Positions 9,590-17,786 of a stretch of 64,000 nt of DNA are shown in pieces. Position 1 is the stretch's first letter; each line of letters begins with the position of its first letter. The position numbers and the translations under genes are program-made. The notes beneath the pieces are model-generated. The model was not told the DNA's origin and did no database searches. It worked only from the letters and a program-made list of their open reading frames with translations. The stretch lies in contig NZ_CP157940.1 of the NCBI RefSeq assembly GCF_040207125.1, forward strand, positions 3,658,001-3,722,000, read 5' to 3'. Origin of the DNA: Lacrimispora sp. BS-2. GTDB lineage: Bacteria > Bacillota > Clostridia > Lachnospirales > Lachnospiraceae.

Positions 9590-10402
9590 TTGAATATATT
9601 TAAGGAACTTAGATTATCTCTTTATGATTTTAAATGCTTTAAGGAATTTATAAAAAATAAACGCAGCAAGGTTTTTTTAGCCGGAGTTGTTCTTATGGTC
9701 ATATATTTTTCCCTGACCATGATTGTTCCTTTTATAAAATTTCAGTTCAAAACAGGCGGATTTGTCAAAATTATAGAAGACTATGTTCCTGATTTTGAGT
9801 TGAGCGGCGGAACTCTTTGGGTTGAGAAGCCTATCGAATACGAAAAAGATGGTACGTATATTTATATAGATACGGCCCCGGATATCTCTTTTTATGATGT
9901 GGATGAGATCAGGGAATATATTTCAGATTATTATCAGGTAGTCCTGATGGATTCAGAAAAGGTCATTGTAAAGAATAAAGGTGAAATTATGGGAAGATAC
10001 TTTTCCGAATTTGACATGGATTTCAGCAGGGAGACGCTTCAGCAATGGGTACCCAATGCCTATCTGATTGTAACAGCTTTTATGGTTCTGGCATTTATAT
10101 TTATGACGGCGTTGTTTTTCTTTGGAGTACTGGTCGTTGCTCTTATTGGGATGATAGTTGCCTCCTGTATGAAATACCGTCTGACCTTTGGACAGTTGTA
10201 TCAGATGGGGGTCTATGCCAGAACGCTGCCTTTATTGATTAAGGCAATTATGTCCTTTCTGCCGTTTTCCATACCAATGTTCGGGATCATTAATTTTGGA
10301 CTTTCCGTGTTATATATTGTACTTGCCATTCAGAAGATGAAGGAGTCTGATCTGCAAAAACCCATGGAATTTGTTTCAGAACAGGGTAATTATTTTAGAT
10401 AA
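9590..10402 (+). CDS. DUF1189 family membrane protein
   Basis: 270 aa, matching in layout the DUF1189 family of Firmicutes: a short cytoplasmic start (LRLSLYDFKCFKEFIKNK), one membrane helix at about 28-48, an external domain with the family-like segment PDFELSGGTLWVEKPIE, and three to four closely packed helices from about residue 155 onward. The function of the family is not known. Translation appears to begin at TTG (9590), placed 7 bases after a long AAGGAAGGAAAG site; no ATG in frame fits better. A hairpin 8 bases after the stop probably ends the transcript. Confidence 0.75.
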   Translation: MNIFKELRLSLYDFKCFKEFIKNKRSKVFLAGVVLMVIYFSLTMIVPFIKFQFKTGGFVKIIEDYVPDFELSGGTLWVEKPIEYEKDGTYIYIDTAPDISFYDVDEIREYISDYYQVVLMDSEKVIVKNKGEIMGRYFSEFDMDFSRETLQQWVPNAYLIVTAFMVLAFIFMTALFFFGVLVVALIGMIVASCMKYRLTFGQLYQMGVYARTLPLLIKAIMSFLPFSIPMFGIINFGLSVLYIVLAIQKMKESDLQKPMEFVSEQGNYFR

Positions 10403-10409
10403 AGATAAG

Positions 10410-10443
10410 GGATACTACGAATTTTTTATAATTCGCAGTATCC
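10410..10443 (+). terminator. Stem-loop after the DUF1189 gene
   Basis: A 14-bp stem (GGATACTACGAATT pairing with AATTCGCAGTATCC, one mismatch) with a 6-base loop directly after the stop codon. The downstream T-run is weak (TGTTTCACTTCTTT), so termination may be partial. Confidence 0.6.
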
Positions 10444-10493
10444 TGTTTCACTTCTTTGTAAGATAATGTAAATGGTAAACCACATGTCCTGTG

Positions 10494-10528
10494 AATCATG
10501 ACCACCCGTCAAATGAGTAGTCATGATT
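10494..10528. repeat. 9-bp inverted repeat in intergenic DNA
   Basis: AATCATGAC and GTCATGATT are exact inverted copies separated by 17 bases, in the 285-base gap between the DUF1189 and DUF4317 genes. No T-run follows. It could be a protein-binding site or a remnant of a small repeat element; nothing else in this gap is convincing. Confidence 0.45.
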
Positions 10529-10687
10529 TCGTGATTTAATAAGTTCAATTGTGCTCAAATAAAAAGTGCATCCCTGAGACGCACCTTGTGCAATATAATA
10601 TCACAAACAAAAGTATAAATCCTTAATTGAATGTAAAAGAAGCAAAGGGAAAATTGGATAAAATGACAGAAAAGGAATAGACAGACA

Positions 10688-11323
10688 ATGATAAACAGAG
10701 AAGATATGCTGGAGCTGACAAGGCGGATGACCCTTGCCCGGACATCCTTTACAAGAATCGCAGGGTGTTATGTTGATAGGGAGGGAGAGTTTGATGGGAG
10801 TTTTAATACAAACTTTTTAAAATTATCTCCATCAGAGCGAACCCAAAAATTGAAGCTGGCAAAGGAGATTCCCTTTTCTGCCACCAATGTAAACTTAAAG
10901 AAATATGAATTTCCACAAAGCATGCGAAGGCCGGGGAGCATGTGGCAGCTGCTTATGGCGATGAATGAATGCGGATTAAAAAATGATGCCCTGATGGACA
11001 CATTTTATGATGTAGTCATGGAAAGCTACCATACGGATTTGGAATATGCCATTTTACTTTTCCATGATCGCTATGATATTCCGGCAAAGGCTTCAGATCA
11101 GGAGAGATTGTGGGAATCGGAAGAAGTGTTTGAATATATGATTTGTGCTATCTGCCCGTTAGCAGGGGAGTATGAGCCGGGGAAACCGGAGTGTGGATTC
11201 TTATTCCCCGCATTTACAGACAGAAGCGGGGATCTGAATCATATTGATGTATTTCAGGCAGATGGGGACCGGCCCCACAAGGAAATCCTGGAGGCATTGG
11301 GAATCAGCAGTGCCAGAACTTGA
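10688..11323 (+). CDS. DUF4317 family protein, C-terminally short
   Basis: 211 aa. Resembles the N-terminal half of DUF4317 proteins, which are common in Lachnospiraceae and about twice this long. The family-like features are the start INREDMLELTRRMTLARTSF followed by TRIAGCYVDREGEFD, and the later segments ESEEVFEYMICAICPLAGEYEP and FLFPAFTDRSGDLNHIDVF. It stops shortly after DRPHKEILEALGIS where full-length members continue, so this may be a truncated allele. Function unknown. There is only a weak ribosome site (GGAATAGACAGACA) before the ATG. The downstream 11.3-11.7 kb stretch does not obviously hold the missing half. Confidence 0.65.
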   Translation: MINREDMLELTRRMTLARTSFTRIAGCYVDREGEFDGSFNTNFLKLSPSERTQKLKLAKEIPFSATNVNLKKYEFPQSMRRPGSMWQLLMAMNECGLKNDALMDTFYDVVMESYHTDLEYAILLFHDRYDIPAKASDQERLWESEEVFEYMICAICPLAGEYEPGKPECGFLFPAFTDRSGDLNHIDVFQADGDRPHKEILEALGISSART

Positions 11324-11410
11324 AAAGAAGTGAAAAGCCCCTCGAAATGAAACATATACCATTTCTTTAAGTGGTATTGGCTGTAATTAACGAAAGGACG
11401 ATCATATAAG

Positions 11411-11677
11411 ATGAAAAACAGAAAAACGGCTATGGAACCGGCGGATTCCCAAGTAACTGCCGGGGAAACAGGGGCACCGAAGGAATCTTCTGCAAGTCAG
11501 AATGAAACCAGGAGCGAGAAAACAGATGATAACGATCTAAAACAGGTGCAGGAAAATCAAGCTTTGGAAACAGGCAGCATCTCAGAAGAGCAGAGCAATG
11601 CTTCAGAATCAATCTATTGCATCCACCTGCCAGGGAAGTGGTCTTTATACACGCAGCTCTATCTGGGAGGTAAATGA
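11411..11677 (+). CDS. Small acidic ORF, possibly frameshifted
   Basis: 88 codons, rich in Glu, Gln, Ser and Asn with no hydrophobic core until the end (SIYCIHLPGKWSLYTQLYLGGK). AAAGGA lies about 12 bases before the ATG. Shortly before its stop, the +1 frame stays open from about 11645 to 11729 and would add a plausible acidic/amphipathic tail (IWEVNESMDGLQKLVGKQSE), which suggests a single-base shift. It could also be a chance ORF. No family recognised. Confidence 0.3.
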   Translation: MKNRKTAMEPADSQVTAGETGAPKESSASQNETRSEKTDDNDLKQVQENQALETGSISEEQSNASESIYCIHLPGKWSLYTQLYLGGK

Positions 11678-11748
11678 GTCCATGGACGGATTGCAGAAAT
11701 TAGTGGGGAAGCAGTCCGAAAACTCATAAGCAAGTCCTGGGCCGTCTC

Positions 11749-12732
11749 TTATAAATTAAAAGCCTTCCTAAATTCGCTTGGTGTAATCCCATGAACATCC
11801 TGAAAAGCGGCAGAAAATTTGGAGGCGTTTTTATAGCCGCACAGCTCCGAAATATCCCGGATACTCAAATGGTCATCAGATAAAAGCTGCATGGCACGTT
11901 TCATTTTTTCCCTGCGGATATAATCATAAAGGGGAATCTGATAAATGTTTTTAAAGCTGAGGCGTAATTTGCTCTCGCTCATGTCTGCTATTTTTGTCAA
12001 TTCTTCCATTGGCGGAACCTGGAGAACATTTTCGTCAATTTTTAGTTTTACTGAGTAAACCTTTTTCTCATTTTCCCACGTTACATAATTTCTGCGGCTG
12101 TTCCTTCGCTCTGGAGTTACAGGATAGTTTCTGGCGATTGAACATAGCAGATGAAGTACCATTCCTTCAAAGGCAAGGAGGGGCATATCCGCATTGCGCA
12201 CTGCCCAGCGGATCTGTTCTAATACCATCATGGTATTTGGTGAGTTGTAATGTTCTGATTCCCATGCTTTTGCATCTGAAATGCTGATTTTTGGGGCATT
12301 GTTTCTTGTTTGCAAAAAGGGTTGTAAAAAGTCATCGAAAACAAGAACACTGGTAAAGCAGGTATGGATTCCTTTGGGAAAGGTCAAATGAAATGGCTGG
12401 TGAGGATTAACCAGAACGTGGGTCATGGGGGTGAAGGTGGTTGATGCTTTGCCTTGCTGGGAATATATCATGTTGCCGCAGTCAATACAAAAGATCCACA
12501 AACATGGCTTTTTCACGTCTATGGTGTGGATGGTTTTTTTGTCTGGAGTAAACCACGCGCTGGAAACAAACAGGCCTTTTGCAGGACATGCTTCAATGAT
12601 CCATCCATTGGACCAGTGGGGTGGAAAGTAATATCCGGTTCCTGGTCCGTAGGTCCGCTGATCCAGGTTATATTTTTTCGCCATGGCTCCCCATGAGGCG
12701 GCTTGATATTCATTCATTGCATGATGGCTCAC
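11749..12732 (-). CDS. AraC-family transcriptional regulator
   Basis: 327-aa DNA-binding protein. The C-terminal 85 residues form the two helix-turn-helix motifs of AraC/XylS regulators (LTKIADMSESKLRLSFKNIY and then LSIRDISELCGYKNASKFSA, ending FQDVHGITPSEFRKAF). The N-terminal part resembles the cupin-like domain of siderophore-linked members such as PchR/YbtA. It is divergent from the siderophore uptake operon starting at 13046, so it probably senses the ferri-siderophore and activates that operon. The start is uncertain: a GTG at 12732 or an ATG 15 bases further in, neither with a strong ribosome site. Confidence 0.85.
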   Translation of the reverse strand: MSHHAMNEYQAASWGAMAKKYNLDQRTYGPGTGYYFPPHWSNGWIIEACPAKGLFVSSAWFTPDKKTIHTIDVKKPCLWIFCIDCGNMIYSQQGKASTTFTPMTHVLVNPHQPFHLTFPKGIHTCFTSVLVFDDFLQPFLQTRNNAPKISISDAKAWESEHYNSPNTMMVLEQIRWAVRNADMPLLAFEGMVLHLLCSIARNYPVTPERRNSRRNYVTWENEKKVYSVKLKIDENVLQVPPMEELTKIADMSESKLRLSFKNIYQIPLYDYIRREKMKRAMQLLSDDHLSIRDISELCGYKNASKFSAAFQDVHGITPSEFRKAFNL

Positions 12733-12923
12733 TTTCTAACTTTTATACCTTCAAATTATACATGAAAGAAGAAAAAAGGACAATGGTGTAATGCTCCAAT
12801 TTGGTTTATTTGTACTCCATATAGCTGAGCATAGAATGAAAAAAACATCAGAAAACAGCGAAAAACTGTGTGTTTGCGCAGTTGCATGAAAAATAAACTT
12901 CCTCGTAATGCGCTCAGGCCATA

Positions 12924-12976
12924 TTGACGGATATTTTATATTGTGTTAGTATTCTGCTTAGTTAGTTTAGACTAAC
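12924..12976 (+). promoter_or_regulatory. Siderophore operon promoter with DtxR-like palindrome
   Basis: TTGACG (12924-12929), a 17-base spacer and TAGTAT (12947-12952) make a good vegetative promoter. GTTAGTTTAGACTAAC (12961-12976) has perfect 6-base arms GTTAGT/ACTAAC and covers the expected transcription start; an extra GTTAGT half-site overlaps the -10. The palindrome resembles metal-dependent DtxR/MntR/IdeR-type operators, so iron repression is likely. The rest of this 313-base gap shows no other feature. Confidence 0.65.
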
Positions 12977-13045
12977 ATAAAGGAAATGAAAATAAGCTCT
13001 TAAGCTGTAAGAAGGAAAATTATCACAACTTTAAGGAGAATTGAT

Positions 13046-13978
13046 ATGAAGAAAATAGGGTCCATATTTTGTTTTATGTTTGCGCTTTTGTTTACGCTGA
13101 CAGGATGCAGCAGTGTAAGCCGGGAAAGCTCTAATGCGACGGACATGCACACAATAAATACAGTAATGGGAGAAATAGAAGTGCCAAAAGAACCCCAGCG
13201 TGTAGTCGTGAACTGGTACATAGGAGAGGTGCTTTCTTTAGATTTGAACGTGGTTGGATACAATGCATGGGAACAGGAGACCATGCCATTTTATGGCAAG
13301 TTCTCTTCTGATTCCAAGCTGGAACACTGGGCAGCGGAGGATATTATGGCTGCAGAGCCAGATTTGATTATTACTTATCAGACAGAGGATTTTGAAAAGT
13401 TTGGGAAAATAGCCCCGGTACTGGTCATTCCGGAAGAAAACGTAAGCTCTGTTGAGCGTCTCCGCATCATTGGAGAGGCGGCTGGAAAGTCAAAAGAAGC
13501 AGAAGCCTTGATTGCGGCCTTTGAAGAAAAGCTTGCCGCAGCAAAGGAAGAGCTGCAAAGCGAAAAATACCAGGGAAAAACATTCAGCATTCTGGAAGAC
13601 TGGGGTCCATCCGGTGATTGGAACGGTGTGGCATATGAAACTGGTTCCAGAGGAGGAACTTTGGTTTACAACTATCTTGGTCTTAAAAAACCGGAGAAGC
13701 TGGAGAAACTGGTTGAAGAATCCGGCAACGGCAGAGGGACCTTAAGCTATGAGGTGGCTCATGAATATTTCGGAGATTATATATTATGGTTCCAGCAGGA
13801 AGGAAAAGAATCAGAATATGCAAAGACAGATATTTGGAAAAGTATTCCTGCTGTTGCAGAAGGCCGGATTGCAGAAATTCCGGGAAAGTATCAGGGATTG
13901 TTTTACTATTCTGATGTAGCCAGTTTATCTGCACAGTTGGATTATACGGTTTCCGCAATTCAGGGAATGTCAGAATAA
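13046..13978 (+). CDS. Siderophore-binding lipoprotein 1
   Basis: 310-aa substrate-binding protein of a FecB/FhuD-type (class III) ABC importer. It has a lipoprotein signal with lipobox LTGC (Cys at residue 22) and the two-lobed fold signatures of the family: VPKEPQRVVVNWYIGEVLSL near the start, DIMAAEPDLIITYQ and a long helix linker rich in Lys/Glu around residues 150-175. AAGGAG precedes the ATG. It is the first gene of the operon, followed by a second binding protein and the permease genes, so it captures an iron chelate outside the membrane. Confidence 0.9.
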   Translation: MKKIGSIFCFMFALLFTLTGCSSVSRESSNATDMHTINTVMGEIEVPKEPQRVVVNWYIGEVLSLDLNVVGYNAWEQETMPFYGKFSSDSKLEHWAAEDIMAAEPDLIITYQTEDFEKFGKIAPVLVIPEENVSSVERLRIIGEAAGKSKEAEALIAAFEEKLAAAKEELQSEKYQGKTFSILEDWGPSGDWNGVAYETGSRGGTLVYNYLGLKKPEKLEKLVEESGNGRGTLSYEVAHEYFGDYILWFQQEGKESEYAKTDIWKSIPAVAEGRIAEIPGKYQGLFYYSDVASLSAQLDYTVSAIQGMSE

Positions 13979-14003
13979 AGATCAGAGTGAAGGAGCAGTT
14001 CTC

Positions 14004-14906
14004 ATGTTGAGGCTAAATAAATATAAGGCGGCGCTTTTTATGGCGCTTGCAGTTGGAACGCTGCTTTCTGGCTGCAGTTTAAAAGCGCAGACAGCCGGTG
14101 GCGAAACAAGAGTGATAAAGACCGTTCATGGAGAAGTTGAGGTACCGGTGGATCCCCAGAGAGTAATTGCAACGTATTGTATGGGAGACGTTTTGGCCCT
14201 TGGAATAAAGCCTGCGGCAACTTATGACGCTGCGGGAAAGGCATATGAAAAAGAAGTGGCAGATTTACCGGTTTGGGACAAATTTGAAGCAGAAGAAATT
14301 TTATCTTATGATCCGGATTTGATTTTAGTAGTGAATCAGGAGCAGTATGATATTGCTTCTAAAATTGCACCTACGGTATGGCTTCCTTTTACAGAACTGT
14401 CCTTAGAGGAACGGGTCCGTTTCTTAGGGGAAGTGCTGAACCGCCAGGATGAGGCGGAAAAGGCTTTGGAAAATTTTGAACAAAAATTGAAAGAGGCAAA
14501 GGAAGAACTTGCAGAAAAACAAATTATGGACAAAACAGTCAGTATTTTCGAGAGAGAAGCAAACGGCAGCATTTGGGTATTTGGTGATAAATGGGGCCGG
14601 GGCGGTGACTTGATTTACAGCCACCTGGGGTTTAAGGCACCGGAGATCGTTCAAAATGAAATCATCGCAAAAGACCAGTACCGGGATGTGTCCATGGAAG
14701 TGATCCAGGATTATGCAGGAGACTATTTAATCCTGTCCGGAGATATTGAAGAGCTGAATGGAAACACCATTTGGGAATCCCTCCCCGCAGTAAAAAATGG
14801 TAGAACGATTCCCATTGATTTTACTCTGTTTTATGATATCGACATCTACTCATCCAGTGTACAGCTGGATTATCTTTTGGATGCGATGTTAAATATGCCT
14901 GAGTAG
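14004..14906 (+). CDS. Siderophore-binding lipoprotein 2
   Basis: 300-aa paralogue of the preceding protein with the same order of motifs: lipobox LLSGC (Cys at about residue 24), TVHGEVEVPVDPQRVIATYC, EEILSYDPDLILVVNQEQYD, and a similar C-terminus (SSSVQLDYLLDAM versus ASLSAQLDYTVSAI). The tandem arrangement suggests that one permease is served by two receptors with different ligands, or that the copy arose by recent duplication. It has a separate ribosome site (AAGGAG) and lies 25 bases downstream. Confidence 0.88.
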   Translation: MLRLNKYKAALFMALAVGTLLSGCSLKAQTAGGETRVIKTVHGEVEVPVDPQRVIATYCMGDVLALGIKPAATYDAAGKAYEKEVADLPVWDKFEAEEILSYDPDLILVVNQEQYDIASKIAPTVWLPFTELSLEERVRFLGEVLNRQDEAEKALENFEQKLKEAKEELAEKQIMDKTVSIFEREANGSIWVFGDKWGRGGDLIYSHLGFKAPEIVQNEIIAKDQYRDVSMEVIQDYAGDYLILSGDIEELNGNTIWESLPAVKNGRTIPIDFTLFYDIDIYSSSVQLDYLLDAMLNMPE

Positions 14907-14939
14907 CTTGATAGTCATTACGGAAAGGAACAGGCTTCA

Positions 14940-15968
14940 ATGAAAACTACATCAATAAAGCGGCGGTGGAAAGGCTCTGCCGGCTTTACTATTTATATGC
15001 TTCTTGGATTTGGACTTTTGATTTTCATGTCGGCTGCATCCATTTCTTTTGGTGCTGCCGACATGCGCTTTACCACTGCCTGGGAGGCAATCTTTCGATT
15101 TAATCCAAATTTGACAGAGCATCAGATTATTCAGACCCTTCGGCTTCCACGTACCCTGGCAGATTTAATGGTGGGGTGCAGTCTGGCAATTTGCGGAGCA
15201 ATTATGCAGGGAACAACACGGAATCCCCTTGCTGACTCCGGACTTATGGGAATCAGCTCCGGAGCCACCTTTGCCATGGCATTTTGTATGGCATTCCTGC
15301 CTGGGCGCACCTATGCCCAGACTATTTTGTTTGCATGTACGGGAGCCGCGGTTGCCACAGCAATGACCTATTTTATTGCTTCTCTTGGAAAAGGAGGAAT
15401 GACGCCCCAGCGTCTTGTATTGGCAGGAATTTCTATTTCCATGCTGTTTGGAGCATTCAGCCAGTTCCTCTCCATTAAATACCGTCTTGGCCATGCCCTC
15501 GCTTATTGGACAGCAGGAGGAACAGCAGGGGCCAAATGGAGCGAGCTTATGATGATTCTCCCTCTTTTTGCAGCAGGAGTGCTGGCAGCGCTTTGGCTTT
15601 CTCCATCGGTTACTGTGCTGAGTTTAGGGGAAGATGTTGCAGCCGGATTGGGGTTAAAAACCAGATTGGTCAAAGGAATTTCTACGCTGATTGTGCTGCT
15701 CCTTACCGGGCTTTCTGTCATTATCGTAGGGCCGGTTGGTTTTGTCGGACTCATTACCCCTCATATTGTCCGATATATAGTAGGGGTGGATTACCGGTAT
15801 ATCATTCCGGCTTCAGGGCTTTATGGTGCCTTGCTTACGGTTTTTGCGGATTTAATAGGACGATTAATCAATAAACCTTATGAGACGCCAATTGGTATCA
15901 TATTTGCTGTGATCGGTGTTCCTTATTTCCTTTATCTTGCAAGAAAGCAAAGGAGGGAATTTGAATGA
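14940..15968 (+). CDS. FecCD-type siderophore permease 1
   Basis: 342-aa inner-membrane subunit with about nine to ten helices. FecCD-family motifs are clear: LRLPRTLADLMVGCSLAICGAIMQG, NPLADSGLMGISSGA, and GPVGFVGLITPHIVR followed by ASGLYGALL near the end (the ATPase contact). It ends four bases into the next permease gene (ATGA overlap), as expected for two halves of a heterodimeric channel. Confidence 0.93.
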   Translation: MKTTSIKRRWKGSAGFTIYMLLGFGLLIFMSAASISFGAADMRFTTAWEAIFRFNPNLTEHQIIQTLRLPRTLADLMVGCSLAICGAIMQGTTRNPLADSGLMGISSGATFAMAFCMAFLPGRTYAQTILFACTGAAVATAMTYFIASLGKGGMTPQRLVLAGISISMLFGAFSQFLSIKYRLGHALAYWTAGGTAGAKWSELMMILPLFAAGVLAALWLSPSVTVLSLGEDVAAGLGLKTRLVKGISTLIVLLLTGLSVIIVGPVGFVGLITPHIVRYIVGVDYRYIIPASGLYGALLTVFADLIGRLINKPYETPIGIIFAVIGVPYFLYLARKQRREFE

Positions 15969-16954
15969 AAAAACAGTTCCTTTTTCTGATTATGGTAATC
16001 TTAATGGCAGTAATCGCTGTGATCAGCATTAACTCCGGAAAAATGAATCTCACTCCAGGAGAAGTTTTAAGTGTGATCACAGGAAAAGGCACCCCGCAGC
16101 AAAATTTAATTATTTTAGAATTCCGCCTTCCCCGCATTGTTCTGTCAATTCTTGTGGGAGTGGGAATGGGCGTTTCCGGTTGTATCATGCAGAGCCTTTT
16201 GCGAAATGATATGGCAAGTCCAGGTACTTTAGGAATCAGCTCCGGTTCAGGGCTGTTTGTACTGATTTTTGTGGTATTGTTTTCTGCAAAGACGGTGTCA
16301 TCTGCAATTTTGATGCCATTACTTTCCTTTTTCGGAGGAATGACCGCTGCAGGATTGATTTTTCTGCTTTCTTATAGAAGAGGGAAAGACATTTCCCCTA
16401 CAGGGCTGATTTTAACAGGCGTTGCACTGGGAAGCGGATATGGAGCCTTAACTACACTGCTGACCCTTAAGCTGGATCAGAATCAGATGGATTTTATACA
16501 GCGCTGGAGCGCCGGCAGCTTGTGGGGAGATGAATGGCGTTATCTTGTAATACTGATTCCATGGACATTGATTTTATGCGGATATGTATTTTATAAAGCT
16601 CATATTCTAAACATTCTTAATCTTGGGAATGAAACGGCTTCGGGCCTTGGTGCTGCAGTAAAGCCTGAATTTATCGGTTTGACCGTAGCAGCAGTAGCAC
16701 TTTCTTCAGGCAGCGTATCACTGGGTGGAAACTTCTTTTTTGTAGGAATGATTTCCCCTCATATGGCAAGAAAATTGATGGGGCCAGACCATAAATGGTT
16801 CCTTCCTGCCTCCGGGCTTTGCGGTGCGATCATTGTACTGCTTGCAGATACCATAACAAGAACCATCAGCCTGGGGGCAGATGTGCCTACGGGTATTGTA
16901 ATTACGGCGCTTAGTACTCCGTACTTTTTATATCTATTGGCGAAAGCAAATTAA
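15965..16954 (+). CDS. FecCD-type siderophore permease 2
   Basis: 329-aa second permease half. Motifs: LRLPRIVLSILVGVGMGVSG-type segment (here EFRLPRIVLSILVGVG), NDMASPGTLGISSGSGLF, and GNFFFVGMISPHMAR with LPASGLCGA. It overlaps permease 1 by four bases and precedes the ATPase gene by 10 bases. Confidence 0.93.
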   Translation: MKKQFLFLIMVILMAVIAVISINSGKMNLTPGEVLSVITGKGTPQQNLIILEFRLPRIVLSILVGVGMGVSGCIMQSLLRNDMASPGTLGISSGSGLFVLIFVVLFSAKTVSSAILMPLLSFFGGMTAAGLIFLLSYRRGKDISPTGLILTGVALGSGYGALTTLLTLKLDQNQMDFIQRWSAGSLWGDEWRYLVILIPWTLILCGYVFYKAHILNILNLGNETASGLGAAVKPEFIGLTVAAVALSSGSVSLGGNFFFVGMISPHMARKLMGPDHKWFLPASGLCGAIIVLLADTITRTISLGADVPTGIVITALSTPYFLYLLAKAN

Positions 16955-16964
16955 GGAGGACCGT

Positions 16965-17786
16965 ATGAATAGTATCACAACAAAAAAATTAGATATTGCC
17001 TATGACAACGCCATGATTGTGGAGAATTTGGATATGGTAATTCCTCATAAAAAAATCACGTCCATCATTGGTCCTAACGGATGCGGGAAATCCACGGTGT
17101 TAAAAGCCATCGGGCGCATTTTAAAACCCAAAAACGGAATGGTTTATTTAAATGGAGGTGATATCTCCATACTTCCCACTAAGGAAATTGCAAAAAAAAT
17201 GGCGATTTTGCCCCAATCGCCTTCGGCTCCCAGCGGGCTGACGGTAAGTGAACTGGTTGCATATGGGCGGTTTCCTCACCAAAGCGGGTTTGGGAAATTG
17301 ACGCCTGAGGATAAAAAGATTGTGCGGTGGGCAATCTCGGCGACCAAGCTTTTGGATTTGGAGCATCGGGAAGTAAATACATTATCAGGGGGACAGCGGC
17401 AAAGAGTCTGGATTGCCATGGCACTTGCCCAGCAGACAGATCTGATTTTACTTGACGAACCCACTACTTATCTGGATCTGGCTCATCAGCTTGAAGTGTT
17501 GGAGCTTTTATACGGGCTGAACCGCAGCCAGGGCTGCACCATTGCCATGGTTCTTCATGATTTGAATTTGGCGGCACGTTTTTCTGACTATATGATTGCG
17601 GTCCGGGGAGGGAAAATCATCCAGCACGGCAGCCCGGAAGAAGTAATGGTACCTCATGTTTTAAAGGAGACATTTTCCATTGATGCTGAAATTGTCAAGG
17701 AACCAAGAACAGGACGGCCTGTGTGTCTGACCTATGCTCTTTTGCATCAGGAACGTCTGTCCCATAAGGAGGCGATTTCTGTATGA
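16965..17786 (+). CDS. Siderophore ABC transporter ATPase
   Basis: 273-aa FepC/FhuC-like ATP-binding subunit. Walker A is GPNGCGKST (about 34-42), the signature is LSGGQRQRVWIAMALAQQ, Walker B is LILLDEPTTYLD and the switch His is in VLHDLNLAARF. AAGGAGG precedes the start. The stop overlaps the start of the exporter-type ABC gene by four bases. Confidence 0.94.
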   Translation: MNSITTKKLDIAYDNAMIVENLDMVIPHKKITSIIGPNGCGKSTVLKAIGRILKPKNGMVYLNGGDISILPTKEIAKKMAILPQSPSAPSGLTVSELVAYGRFPHQSGFGKLTPEDKKIVRWAISATKLLDLEHREVNTLSGGQRQRVWIAMALAQQTDLILLDEPTTYLDLAHQLEVLELLYGLNRSQGCTIAMVLHDLNLAARFSDYMIAVRGGKIIQHGSPEEVMVPHVLKETFSIDAEIVKEPRTGRPVCLTYALLHQERLSHKEAISV

